This document shows, in pieces, positions 1 through 10,775 of a stretch of 64,000 bases of DNA. Source of the stretch: Sinonovacula constricta (taxonomy: Eukaryota; Mollusca; Bivalvia; Cardiida; Solecurtidae); contig CM017567.1 of NCBI GenBank assembly GCA_007844125.1, positions 47,821,735-47,885,734 of the forward strand, read 5' to 3'. The notes beneath the pieces were generated by a model that saw nothing but the letters and a program-made list of their open reading frames with translations, did no database searches and was not told the origin of the DNA. Both the position numbers and the translations under genes were made by a program. Every line of letters starts with the position of its first letter. Position 1 is the stretch's first letter.

Positions 1-183
1 TCCCAGGTTCGAACCCCGAAACTGACCACGTGATGTTAGTCCTTGAGCAAGACTATTTACTGCACATTGCTCCAGGTACTCAGTACCTGAGTACTGGTTC
101 TACCCAGGATGTGGACAGTCGAGAGGGATTAATGTAAGTTGAAAGAACTTGTTTCCCAATCGACTGTAAATAAATAGGTTTAA
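1..183 (+). mobile_element. SINE family E, cut by window start
   Basis: Starts inside the tRNA-like head at TCCCAGGTTCGAACCCCG (B box). Then CCTTGAGCAAGACTATTTAC, GGTTCTACCCAGGATGTGG and a tail AAATAAATAGGTTTAAAC. Matches an inverted copy at 18221-18415. Confidence 0.7.
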
Positions 184-473
184 ACTTCTTATATAAGTTG
201 TCAAAATCTTAACAATGTTGAAAGTTACACTTTCACACATTATGTCACATACAGTATATACAATATATACCTAAGACATGATTATAATGTATAAAGAAAT
301 TGTTGCCCAGTGGTGGAGCATTGGATTGCCATACAAGTTCTGGATTCTATCCTACAAAAAGCAGGCATTCTTTATTTTAACTCTTTTCACATTTTTTTAA
401 ATATTGTTATTTCTTTTTTACTAGCTAGCATAAGTAGCTCCTATCTACGTTTTCTAGTATAATTTTTAAACCT

Positions 474-690
474 CGGAGTGGGTACCCATGGTCCAGCATT
501 TTGAACACTACACAACTAATCAACCCCTTCCCACATGGGTTTCAGTCTTGGCCAAGGCCAGAACTTGCATGTAGGGAGTTTGTTGGTGCTTACGGGGTTC
601 TTCCCAGACATAAGGGTCTTCCTCCACCAATAATTAGCTGGACTTTGCAAAAATAAACATAATTGTGTCAAAATGATGTAACAAAAAATA
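474..690 (+). mobile_element. SINE family D, diverged
   Basis: GGGTACCCATGGTCCAGC head, then CCCACATGGGTTTCAGTC, TTCTTCCCAGACATAAGGGT, CACCAATAATTAGCTGGAC and a (A)n-rich end. Confidence 0.6.
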
Positions 691-774
691 AATCTCAGAC
701 CTTTAAAACAGCATGGAGAAGGTTAAGCAATGTGTATGGGAATGTTATTACATGTATTCAGACATGTCAGCGCA

Positions 775-1273
775 TTAAAGGTGGTATTCTACAGTTTGGA
801 CCAAAATTCTTTTAATTAAGCAACCAAATAAATTATTGTTGCATGAACATATCTCACGAAACGCTGTTTGTTAATGTCCTACACCTGTGTGAAAAGGGAA
901 CCATAACGACACAATCATAACAAAAATGCATTGCCTAAATGAGCCACGCTGCACAGTTAGCAATTTTAAAACTAAGAAAACATTGTGACCACTCATGTTT
1001 TAGCTAATTCACGTCATCCCCTCTGACTTAGAAGTTTATCTTTAGCACTAATTCCAAGCTTTCTTATTTATAGATTTTAAAAGAATGAACATTTTTTATT
1101 ATTGATTGATGAGTTTTACTGCCCTAAAATTGAGGTACTGTCAAAAATCGCCTTAGCTTAGATTAAAGCATGATCTTTCTGCAGGAACTATGCACTATTA
1201 CCCCAAACAGAGGTCAGACATTCTTACATATATTTTACATGTATATAGGCAAACTGTTGGACACCACCGTTAA
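775..1273 (+). mobile_element. TTAA-bounded MITE, family M
   Basis: Begins TTAAAGGTGGTATTCTACAG and ends with the inverted form CTGTTGGACACCACCGTTAA, about 0.5 kb apart. The interior (ATGAGCCACGCTGCACAG, TTCACGTCATCC, ACCCCAAACAGAGGTCAGA) recurs in the other M copies. No coding capacity. The TTAA ends suggest piggyBac-type mobilisation, which is inference. Confidence 0.65.
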
Positions 1274-1710
1274 ACATTAAATGTCATGTGACTTCTTGTG
1301 AGGTTTCAACACAAACACCACAAACTTGCAGCCATGAATAGACAGAATGAAGACGAGACATACTTAAAATGCTGAAATAAGTGACACATTTTTTTAATTG
1401 TATATAATGAATGAACTGCTCATATCCTAGACATTCGTGCCATAAAACTCTAGCTGTTGTGCAGTAAGTTGTTTGCTTTTTCAACTTTAGTTAAAGAAAT
1501 ACCCCACACATCAAATTAGTTTTAGCCAAGGGAAGTTTTGGCTTTACAGTAAAGGTACATATACAAAGAGTTGGATTTGACTACTAAGATGACTTCTTAA
1601 ATCTAAAGAATATTTCAAGATTAATGATTTTTTTTTAGCTTTAGTCAGAAAAAAAAACTTAAGAAAATATGTGACTGCAACTCCTGGTCATCACCACAGT
1701 GACTGTGATT

Positions 1711-1961
1711 GTTTTGTTTGTTGGGTTTATCGTCCCACCAACAGTATTTCAGTTATCTGGAGATGTGTCCACTTGAAGCAGATATAGTGCCGTTAACACC
1801 TGGCATGATACCACACCAAGTCACATTATCCTGACACTGGGCCAACCAGTCATGGAACTACCTTATATTTGCTTGAGCATTAGCAAGCGAGCTATACCAC
1901 TACCATTTTTAATGACTTCGGTGTGTCACTGCCCGGGATCAAACCCGGGGCCTCCTGTACC
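1711..1961 (-). mobile_element. SINE family A, inverted
   Basis: Plus strand TTGTTGGGTTTATCGTCCCA, GCATGATACCACACCAAGTC, GAGCTATACCACTACCATTT, GGGATCAAACCCGGGG. Confidence 0.78.
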
Positions 1962-2435
1962 ATTACATGAAAGACCTGTTGTGTATAGAACTAAATGTAA
2001 GTATTAAATTCAGAAGAAAGAGACAAATAAGGAATGTGCTCTAAATTACTGTATATGTTTATTAAAATACAAGGTGGTTGGATAAAACCTGCCTGGCAGA
2101 TGATGAATCCCTTGGCATCAGCAATTATACAATCTTGTATATTTATGGCCTGTTTTATGAATCTTAACATTTACCTTACAACTATTGGCTTTGTTATCCA
2201 ACAACGTTGCATGTAAATGTCGCCTGAGGTGAAGTTATTTTGAGTGCATCATTGCAATGTTAATAACAAAGGACAAAATTGATAACATAGTTACTGTTGA
2301 TATTTGATAGGTTTGAAAAGGATGTAAGCATGTTGCAATGCTGTATGGCTAACAACTCAAAATGTTGATGACCTTTTTTGTTATAATGGAACCAGTATTT
2401 TTTATGACATATGTCAAAAATGTTAAACCTTTTTG

Positions 2436-2660
2436 AGGGGGTGCCTGTGGTCGAGCGGTTAAAGTCACTTGAAACTCCTCAGCCCCTCATCACATGGGTT
2501 TGAGTCTCGTTTGGAGTGAGAACTTTTTATATGAGGAGGCTTTCTAGCTGGCCTAACATGTGCCAGTGGTTCTTCCCAGATAAAATTCTGGGGTCATCCT
2601 GTATCAATTATTAGCTGGAACGAATTATGTCGGTGCAATGTAACAAAAACAAAACAAACA
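2436..2660 (+). mobile_element. SINE family D with 13-bp target duplication
   Basis: GGGGTGCCTGTGGTCGAGCG head, GTGGTTCTTCCCAGATAA middle, AACAAAAACAAAACAAAC tail. TTAAACCTTTTTG flanks it exactly at 2423-2435 and 2661-2673, proving retroposition. Confidence 0.8.
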
Positions 2661-2710
2661 TTAAACCTTTTTGTAAATTTCTTCACTGATTCTTATGTTA
2701 ACAAGGAAGG

Positions 2711-2830
2711 ATACCACTACTATTTTTAATGACTTTGATATGTCGCGGCCCAGGATCGAACCAGGGGCCTCCCATTTATGGAGCCATATATGGAGCCGAT
2801 GCTCTACTGATTGCACTACCAGGTCTGGTC
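2711..2830 (-). mobile_element. SINE family A head, inverted
   Basis: ATACCACTACTATTTTTAAT, CAGGATCGAACCAGGGGCC, GATTGCACTACCAGGTC. Contains a short TATGGAGCC duplication. Confidence 0.7.
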
Positions 2831-2892
2831 CCAGTATAATGTAAAAGTAATAAAAACACTGAGAAAGACATACAATAAAAAAAGAGCAAACC

Positions 2893-3010
2893 TACCAGTT
2901 ATTGCCTTGAAATAGTCATTAGGCAAAAGAGCTGACTGGGGAGCTTAAACCAGTTTACAAAGCTCTAACCAAACACTTCCTGATTTGTTGATGAATCTTG
3001 CTAAAGCCCA
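2893..3010 (+). repeat. Dispersed repeat L, copy 1
   Basis: CCAGTTATTGCCTTGAAATA, GAGCTGACTGGGGAGCTTAA, AAAGCTCTAACC. Relatives at 41300-41420 and 56136-56240. Confidence 0.5.
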
Positions 3011-3089
3011 AAACAGCTTTCTGAGCTAGAATATTGAGAGTTGACAGTATTGAGAGGTTTGAAGCTGACAACCAAAGACATCTCTCAGG

Positions 3090-3342
3090 GGCGGCGCCTG
3101 TGGTGTAGTGGTAGAGTCGCCGATTTGTAACTCCTCTGACCGCTTCACCCTCTCACCGCATGGATTCAAGTCCCATTTGAGGTGAAGTACTTAATGTGGG
3201 AAGGTCTTCCAGCTGACATGTGGTGCACCAGTGGTTCTATCCAGACATTTGTTTGGGCGTCTTCCTCAACCAAAATAGCTGGATGTTGCAATAATGATCC
3301 TGATTGGTTGCTGGGATGTATTTCAAAAATAAAAACAAAACT
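3090..3342 (+). mobile_element. SINE family C
   Basis: GCGCCTGTGGTGTAGTGGTA head with A box, CATGGATTCAAGTCCC B-box region, GGTCTTCCAGCTGACATGTG, ATAAAAACAAAAC tail. Flanked by similar 40-bp stretches (ending ACATCTCTCAGG and ACATATCTCAGG), longer than a normal target duplication. Confidence 0.75.
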
Positions 3343-5627
3343 GTTTTGAGATGTTTGATGATGACAGCCAAATACATATCTCAGGTCTGGGGGACCTCAG
3401 GTTGGTTTTTTTTTGGCCTGGATTGAAGACAGATATTTAGTTGTATTCTCAATCACAGAAGTCTTTTTTTCTTCTTAAGAAAAGAATTGTAGTTCTCACC
3501 CCTGGTCAAATACTTATATAATATACTACTTCAGTCTCATGAGACATAGATACTGCCTAGTAAACAAGTGAAATATAAAAGGAGTAGAGTGAACCCAATA
3601 TTTGTTTTTGTTTTATCTGATATATATAATACAGTTTGTTTTTTTTCTGTTCTGTCTTAAATGACTCAAAAAATTCCAAATTCTTGGGGTAGGGTCTTGT
3701 TCCAAAACTGCTGCAAAAACACCTTGGATTTCCACTTTAGGCGTGGTATGTAAAGAATTTTTGAGGAACTCCAAGAACAGATCAGTGACATGAGTCTTAT
3801 AAAGTCAGCATAGCAGTGAACAATATAGAAATCTGAACTAGACAGTTAATGCACAATTCCATGAATTTGCCAGCAGCTTGGCTTTTTTTGGAATTTGGGG
3901 ATGTTTGAGAGTGGAAAATTAGACGTTTGACACAGCTTTTTAGATGTGTTTTTTTTTTTCAACAAAGACGTGGAGTCATTTAGTTGAGCGCTTATTGGGT
4001 GATAGAGTTAGAGATATCATTAATCAAACATCACACAATTTGAAAGAAATCATAATAAAAAATCACATGATTTGAGAGAAATCTTTAATCAAGCACGACA
4101 AGATTTAAGAGATTTTACATTGTCTTGGTGCTGCTGTTTCTAGAGGGTTTTGTCCTCATTTGAGCTTTTAATAGGAAGATGATATACAGGGAATTATGTC
4201 GAATGATTGAATTAAACACCAGAAAGATTTAACGCTCTCCTTAGCGATGGATTGCTCAGTAACATGGAATGGTGTAAAACTTGCTGATAAAGATGAAGAA
4301 GGAATTCGACTATGCAGGAGAAGAATGGCAGCAGGATTTTATTGCTTTGATTTGAATAATTTGTTGTTTTGAATGTTTTCTTTAAGAGAGTAAGAAATTG
4401 TTTGTTTTTGGTGTCGTATTGGCTGGATTTTTAGGTATGTTTTTAGTCCTCATATTGCCATTGCAAAACTTCGTACTTAAGAAGAGCATCATGTTTTATG
4501 TAGGTTTTATAAAAAATGAATGTTGACACATATCTTATAGTCTTGCAATGTCCAAACCCACATATACTCATACTGCTCTGCTTTAAGCTGGGCGTGGAAT
4601 ATTAGGCTGGTAAAAGTTAATTTTTATAAATATCCATAGCAACCAGTAGTCCAATGAAAATGTGCCTTACATCGACGCTACTCTTCAATAGAAGTTAATA
4701 AAAAGTTATTGTCAAGATAGTCACACTAACCTGTGATGCATGTCGTCTACCAATTGTAATTATTTCATTGGCTGAATTTCCGTGCCATTTTGGACATGGA
4801 GCCAATCAAATGCTTCATGCAAACATTCATGAGAATGCATTTTTTTTGTGTCAAATAACCCATGGTATATGTATTTAGTGATTAACAAAATATGTGGGTT
4901 CAGATGATGATAGTCTTTCTAAATCCAAGGAAGCTCTCTGATCTGCAACTATCTATATTGACAGATGACTGATATGAAATTCCCATTGTTGAGAATCCAA
5001 TACATCTCTGATCTTGGTGTATCTCCATTATAACATAAAATTTAAAACATTTGTTGAAGGAACCCCAAGAATAGATAAATTTTACATGAGTCTTGAAAGA
5101 AGCCATCGCAGCAATGAACAATCAAGGAAACTGAACTAGACAGTTATTGCATTATTCCCTGGTGTTGCCGGCAGCTTGGATTTTATTTAAGGAGGGATAA
5201 AAAAGCATGTTTAACATGGTCTGGGAGTTGTGTTATTTTACAGAGAAGAGGTGAAATTTGGTTGGGCACTTAATGGACGAGCTCTTTTTGACTCTGGTGA
5301 GGACGGGGGAGGAGAATCGTTGACATGGTCTGGGAGCAGTTATTTTAGGAGGAGCAAGGTGTTTAAAATTGGTTGAGCAATGCTTAGATTTTAGAATTAG
5401 AGAAGAGCCTTTTATAAAATATCACAAGATTTTAGTCATTTTACATTGTTTATAAGCTATATGTGAACCTTTTTCTGAGGCCCTAAAGGGAGATTTTCAC
5501 TTACAAAGTGTGAGATTTACTATTTACATATAAACAAAGAATTAAGTTATCTGTTTCCAGGTAGGTAGATTTCTAAAAATGTGTAAATGATCCCTCATTT
5601 TGATTTTTTTTTTTAAATAAATCATTG
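3343..5627 (+). repeat. Region of diverged repeat K copies
   Basis: 3665-4100 and 4880-5450 share AGCAGTGAACAATATAG / AGCAATGAACAATCAAG, CTGAACTAGACAGTTA and the GCAGCTTGGATTTT motif. Further copies are at 6230-6520, 10780-11000 and 12110-12340. 3410-3740 also matches 14230-14740 (CTCACCCCTGGTCAAATA). No gene seen. Confidence 0.45.
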
Positions 5628-5710
5628 AAAATGGTAGTGGTATAGCTCCCTTGCTAACGCTCAAGCAAATATAAGAATATAAGAGCAGTTCCATTCCTGG
5701 TTGGACCGGT
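5628..5710 (+). mobile_element. SINE family A fragment
   Basis: AAAATGGTAGTGGTATAGCT, CTCAAGCAAATATAAG; stops where the M MITE begins. Confidence 0.65.
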
Positions 5711-6049
5711 TGCATTTCCTATCTTAGCCACGTTGCACAGTTAGCTATTTTTAAACCAAGACAACCATGTGACCACTGATGTTTTACCTCATTCACGTTA
5801 TCTGCTGTGATGTCGATGCCTATTTTAAGCCAAAATCCCGATCGTTTTTAGTTATGATTTGAAAAGAATGAACATTTAAGTGTTGATTAACAAGTTTTAC
5901 TGCCCCAAAATTGAGATTCTGTTGAAAATCGTCACAGCTTAGACTAAAATATGATGTTTTTTTACAGAATTATGTACAAATACCCCAAACTGAGGTCAGA
6001 TATTGTTACATATATTATATATAGACAAACTGTAGGATACCTACTTTAA
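5711..6049 (+). mobile_element. Family M MITE, 5'-truncated
   Basis: Starts abruptly after a SINE-A fragment and ends CTGTAGGATACCTACTTTAA. The interior matches the copy at 775-1273, including TTAGCCACGTTGCACAG and CCCCAAACTGAGGTCAGAT. Confidence 0.6.
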
Positions 6050-6750
6050 TGATTGATTTGTTAAAAAGTGTTTTACATTTTTGTTGTTGTATTTGCTGGG
6101 TAGAAGATATTGCTAAATTTAAAATTTAGAAAAAATCTATTGTTTAATTTTGTTCAAGTGTATGAAAAAGATTTAATTAAAATCAGCCTTCAGCTTCCCA
6201 TCATCTATTAGTGTGGGTAAATTATTTAATAAAACTGTCTTTAAGTCTTGCAAAATTCTAAAAAGCTCTTCCATCTGTAACCATGCATATTGACAATTCA
6301 ATAGTGACTAATTAGTGATGACCTTGATTGACAACCCCAATACATCTCTCAGGCTAGTGGGCCCTCACTTTACCAGAGGCTGTAAAACATTTGTTGAAGG
6401 ATGTCCAAGAAGAGATAAATTTTACATGACTTTTAATGAAGACCACAATAGCAATAAACAGTCATGAAAACTAAGGTGGACATTTATTGTGCTCTTTACT
6501 GGTTTTTGGCTCTTTATGTAATCTAATGGGACATGGGATGGGGCAATTGGAACACCTTGGATAATTCACAAATCATCTCTCAAGCAGGGGCAGGTAAACC
6601 AAAGATTAATTTTTATCAGAGTTATGCCCCCTTTTTAATGAGAAAATTATTGAATTGCCATACACTGAGACCTGGATTCTATCCTACAAAAACAAGGCAT
6701 TCTTTTTATTTGCTCCATTTACATTTTTCTTTGACTCTCCTCTTCACTAG
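6050..6750 (+). repeat. Repeat K copy and a duplicated flank
   Basis: 6230-6520 is repeat K (AGAGATAAATTTTACATGAC). 6640-6750 matches 300-440 (TGGATTCTATCCTACAAAAA). Confidence 0.4.
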
Positions 6751-6758
6751 TAGGATAT

Positions 6759-7039
6759 ACCGGTCGCAATAGCTCAAGTGGTAGAGCGTCGGCTTGCCGA
6801 CGGGAAGTCGCAGGTTCAAGCCCTGGAAGGGTCAGACCAAAGACTTAAATGTTGGTAGTAGTAGCTTCCCTCCTAACGCTCTGGGCTAGTGGGACAGCAT
6901 AACGCCTGACTCGTCAGTGTCAGGACGGGCCGGGTTCAGTCCTTGGGCACCTCCAGTCCTTGGGCACCTAATAAGTGCCCCTGTGCTATAATTATAGAAA
7001 TGTCGCTGCAGAGTACCGACAAATCCCAATCCCAATCCA
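6759..7039 (+). mobile_element. SINE family B with 11-bp target duplication
   Basis: CCGGTCGCAATAGCTCAAGT head, CAGGTTCAAGCCCTGG B box, GTGCCCCTGTGCTATAATTA, then AATCCCAATCCCAATCC tail. TAGTAGGATAT occurs at 6748-6758 and 7040-7050. Confidence 0.85.
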
Positions 7040-7050
7040 TAGTAGGATAT

Positions 7051-8334
7051 CACTAGCTCTTATCTAAGTTTTCTAGTATAATTTTAAACCTCAGAGGGGG
7101 CGCCCATGTCACCGACATGTAACACTTTTCCAGACAGAGGAAAAGGGGCATAGATAATTTCTGTCCCATTATTACTTTGAATGGTTTTTGAGGGATTTCT
7201 GTAAGACTTAAATATTTCTTGGACAATTCAAATTAAGTTAAGTTTATGTGTATTCTTTTTGTAACTATTAATATAAAGAAAATATGATGAGGTTGTTTTA
7301 AATTAAACAGACAAGTTTTATTAGCTATTTTTTGTATTGTATTGCTGATGGTATTTTCACCAGAAAAACATATAAACATATGTACGTGTGTGTGTGTGCA
7401 TGTGTGTGTGTGTGTGTGTGCGTGCGTGTGTGCGTGTGTGTGTGTGTGTGTGTGCATATGTTGTGTTGTGTTTTTTGTGTATGTTACAAATATAAAAGAA
7501 AATTTATTGTAAATTAATGCTTAAGTTCATTTGAATATATGGTGACAGTACAAACCTTGTTAATGGATGATGGATCCCCTGACATTAGCAATTTATGCAT
7601 TGGGATATTTATGGCCTGTTTTCTGCACCTAACAACTATTGGCATTGTTCTCCAACATCATCACATGTAAATGTCACCTGTGAAGAAAAATAAAATTGGA
7701 GTGCGTCAAGTAGATGTTAATTACCAAGCATGGGGAGTTGTTGTAGTTAATATTGATACAGACAGTTATTATTGTGGCTTGCAGTTAAGGTGTAAGAAAG
7801 ATGTCATCGTGTCGAAATGGTGTGTGCATAACAATGACAAATGTTCACAATCTTCTAAAGAAGGAAAGTATTTTTGTTGTGTGTCATGTTGACAAGTTTT
7901 GATTTTCCTGTAGTTGTTGACAGTTACTTTAAACCCTTTCCTGCATGTATACGCCGTTTTATTCCTTTACAAAGCGTTCATAATCATTAGCAGAATCTGC
8001 ATGACTTAGGGCTTATGGGTAGGCTGGTTTAGCCTAGATTCTGTTATTATAAGTTGAACATTCATTTATTAAAATCATTTTATATCTTTTAAAGAAAAAC
8101 TACAAAGTCAAGTGATATTTCAAAATCATAGATGAACTATGAATTAAAGGGTTTAGCAAATATGGAATATAAACCGACTTGTGGTTTAAAAAAATGCTGT
8201 GATTGAAATTTGTGTTCTTGTCCTGTACATGTTTTGATCCACAACTGGACATTCTTTGATAAACATGAAGTGAAAACATTGAGCTTGTTTATTTAAACTG
8301 TCAGTAAAAATCTGTCTAAGTTAGTCTAAAAGCC
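7051..8334 (+). other. No gene; diverged duplicates
   Basis: 7560-7680 resembles 2090-2230 (ATTTATGGCCTGTTTT, ACAACTATTGGC, ATGTAAATGTC). The 73-residue frame at 7671 begins at that duplicate's edge and is not conserved in it. Otherwise AT-rich. Confidence 0.4.
7384..7456 (+). repeat. (GT)n microsatellite
   Basis: Interrupted GT run with GC variants; reads as Cys-Val or Thr-His in the frames and codes for nothing. Confidence 0.9.
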
Positions 8335-8479
8335 TTAAAGGAAAGTTTGGACCAAGCTCAAGCAACCAAATAAAGTATTGTTACCTGCATGTAAATATGC
8401 TCTCACACAAATTTTTATAAAAAAAAAAATATAATAAATGCATTTCCCTCTGGAACAATTTACAACATAAAACAGTGTA

Positions 8480-9811
8480 CAGTCAAACCTGACCATACTA
8501 CCACCCCTAACCGGCGACCACCTGCTCTATGCGACCACTTCAAAGCCGCCCGATCATATTTGTTCTGTAATTGTAATGTAATAAGCGCCCACCTTTGATC
8601 TGCGTCCAGCGACCGCACATAAATATGTCAAACATGCTTTAATTATCCCCTAATAGGCGACTGCATTAATCTACTCGCACATTAGTTATGACCACACAAT
8701 AAGCAATTAATTGACACGTTTGCCCTTCTTTGCTAATCACTGCAATCGGCCGTGTCAAACTTGGAAATTACGTAATGTCACTAGGTCGATGTACACATCA
8801 AGCCCACGCTCGATTCACACCTAATCGAGTGTGCCCTATTACTGCTCGTATTGACACTTATTGATCATGTTCCGATTTCGGTTTCTTTAAAAGTAAATCA
8901 AAGTTATGTTTGTATTAATTACGATAAATTGATTTGCTAAAAACTTAAAATATACAATTATAAAGCGCAAACTGCAGTTGGATACAGTAATGTAATGGAA
9001 TATCTGAAACAGTTGTTCTTTGTTGCATTACGCATCAACATGTCTAAACGAACATGCCTTACAATAGACGATCGTGTCCAAGTTGTCAAACTTTTGAACA
9101 GTGGGAAAAGTTGTCGTGCTGTTGCATCTGAGCTTGGTGTCAGAAAATAGCAGATTCAGAACATTGCAAAACAAAAACGTGAAATAATGGACAAATATGA
9201 ACATGGAAATTCGAAAGTGAAACGAGTTAAACGTATAACTCAAAATGACTCGCTGAACGACTAGGTTATCATTGGTTTTTGGATGCGAACGGACGTCAAG
9301 TGCCAGTGTCACATTCTAGTTGACATGCGAATGACATCATCTGTGAAACAAACTACCATTCATAATTATTTCAGTGCCAAGTGATGATTTTAGAACTGTT
9401 GTTTGAAATTTGATAACATGTAAATTGTAGTGTATATATTTTTATTACATACTAATTTATTACAAGACGACAGACGATTTAGCACAAAATACAAACTGAC
9501 TGTGAAAATCCAGGAGGAATGTACACAATACAAAATGCACAAACATAATATTTGATAAACATACATGTATTTATGTGCTGATTTATTTATTTTTATAGAC
9601 ATTAGTTGACCTTTACATGCCTAACTGTTCTGTTAAACTAATAAAATATATTGATGTTATTGCTTTCTCTACTCCTTGCTTATACAACACAATTTGTAAA
9701 TTTCAAGTGTGGTTCTCACAAAAAGTAACCATGCTGCATTAAGAGACCACCTGTCTTAAGAGACCACTTTTGCCCTGTCCAGATGGTGGTCTTTTAATAC
9801 AGGTTTGACTG
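8480..9811 (+). mobile_element. pogo/Tigger-like DNA transposon, internally deleted
   Basis: The ends are perfect 12-bp inverted repeats: CAGTCAAACCTG at 8480 and CAGGTTTGACTG ending at 9811. They are flanked by TA on both sides (8478-8479 and 9812-9813), the target duplication expected for Tc1/mariner/pogo elements. Its 1332 bp carry both ends of a transposase frame but no DDE catalytic region. It sits inside a TTAA MITE copy. The MITE reads on cleanly across the junctions, so this is a real insertion. Family assignment rests on the inverted repeats, the TA duplication and the CENP-B-like DNA-binding motif. Confidence 0.82.
9040..9384 (+). pseudogene. pogo/Tigger transposase remnant (CENP-B-type HTH plus C-terminal tip)
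   Basis: ATG at 9040 opens MSKRTCLTIDDRVQVVKLLN and continues through SCRAVASELGV, a psq/CENP-B N-terminal helix-turn-helix. TAG at 9148 interrupts the frame, which resumes as QIQNIAKQKREIM to a second stop at 9262. About 9267-9311, in another frame, reads YHWFLDANGRQVPVS. This matches the W-F-AR-G-PVS signature of the second CENP-B DNA-binding helix. The frame of 9331-9381 ends QTTIHNYFSAK-stop. The central DDE domain, roughly 300 residues in intact pogo/Tigger proteins, is missing between about 9311 and 9330. The protein is dead: it has two stops, one frameshift and a large deletion. Confidence 0.75.
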
Positions 9812-10234
9812 TATATCTCAAAATATCCCAAAAAGTGCTGTTTATTGATGCCATACATCTGTGAGCAAAGTAAATCATGACACCACAATCGTCATTACAA
9901 ACATGTTTTTCCTATCTGAACCACACTGTACATTTAGCTTTTTTTGAATGGAGAAAACCAGGTGACCTCTTTTGACATCACATCATCAGTTGGATTTTCC
10001 ACTCTGTCCTCAATGTCCATTTTTAGCAGCAATCCCCATTGTGTTATTTATAGACTTGGAAAGAATGATAATTTACAGCAATTTAACTCACAACTAGAAC
10101 TTTCTAGTAATTGAGCTAATGTTCTAATCATTTAAAGTAAGGTTAAAAAATAAGAATTTATAAAGAAATTATTGACCAAATTTCTCCAAACAGTCTTTAC
10201 AAGATATTGTTACAAGTGTTTGATATATGCAAAT

Positions 10235-10458
10235 GGGGATGGATGCCTGTGGCGTAGTGGTAGAGTCGCTGATTTGTAACTCCTCTGACTTAGCCTCTCA
10301 CCAAAAGAAAGACTGTGAGAAGGTCTTCCAGCTGACCTGCATTATGCCAGTGGTTCTACCCAGACATGTGTCTGGGGTCTTCCTCCACCAGAAAGCTGGA
10401 CTTTGCTATAATGATCATAAATGGTCGATACAATGTATTTCAAAATTCAAATCAAATT
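10235..10458 (+). mobile_element. SINE family C, inside the split M MITE
   Basis: ATGCCTGTGGCGTAGTGGTA head, TTGTAACTCCTCTGACTTAG, GGTTCTACCCAGACATGTGT, ATGATCATAAATGGTCG. The B-box part is deleted (jumps from CTCTCACC to AAGGTCTTCC). Confidence 0.7.
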
Positions 10459-10474
10459 ACATGCAAACTGCCAG

Positions 10475-10744
10475 GGATTTTTGGGATTGGGATTAGCCAG
10501 AATTTTTGCCGATACTGTGCAGCGACATTTCTATCATTATCGTACAGGGACACTTATGAGGTGCCCAGGGACTGAACCCGGCTGGTCCATTAAACTGACA
10601 CTGACGAGTTAGGCGTAATGCTGTCCCCTTAGCCCCACGCGTTAGTAGGAAAGCCACTTCTACCAACTTTAAAGTCTTTGGTTTGAACCCACGACCTGCC
10701 GATCCGCAAACCGATGCTCTACCACCTGACCAAATGCGGCTGGT
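10475..10744 (-). mobile_element. SINE family B, inverted, inside the split M MITE
   Basis: Plus strand reads GGGATTGGGATTAGCCAG through CAGCGACATTTCTATCATTA to ACCTGACCAAATGCGGC. Flanks ACATGCAAACTGCCAG (10459-10474) and ACATGTACAAACTGCCAG (10745-10762) are the target duplication, differing by a two-base TA insertion. Confidence 0.8.
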
Positions 10745-10775
10745 ACATGTACAAACTGCCAGATTCCACCTTTAA

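Larger units (their letters stand above)
8335..10775 (+). mobile_element. Family M MITE split by a pogo element and two SINEs
   Basis: The left end is TTAAAGGAAAGTTTGGACC at 8335 and the right end AACTGCCAGATTCCACCTTTAA at about 10754-10775. The native sequence is interrupted by the pogo-like element (8480-9811), a SINE-C (about 10235-10458) and an inverted SINE-B (10475-10744). Removing these would leave roughly 0.6 kb, in line with the other M copies. Confidence 0.65.

Noticed and set aside
7233..7517. His-Thr and Cys-Val rich open frames
   Set aside because: They are the GT microsatellite in different frames.
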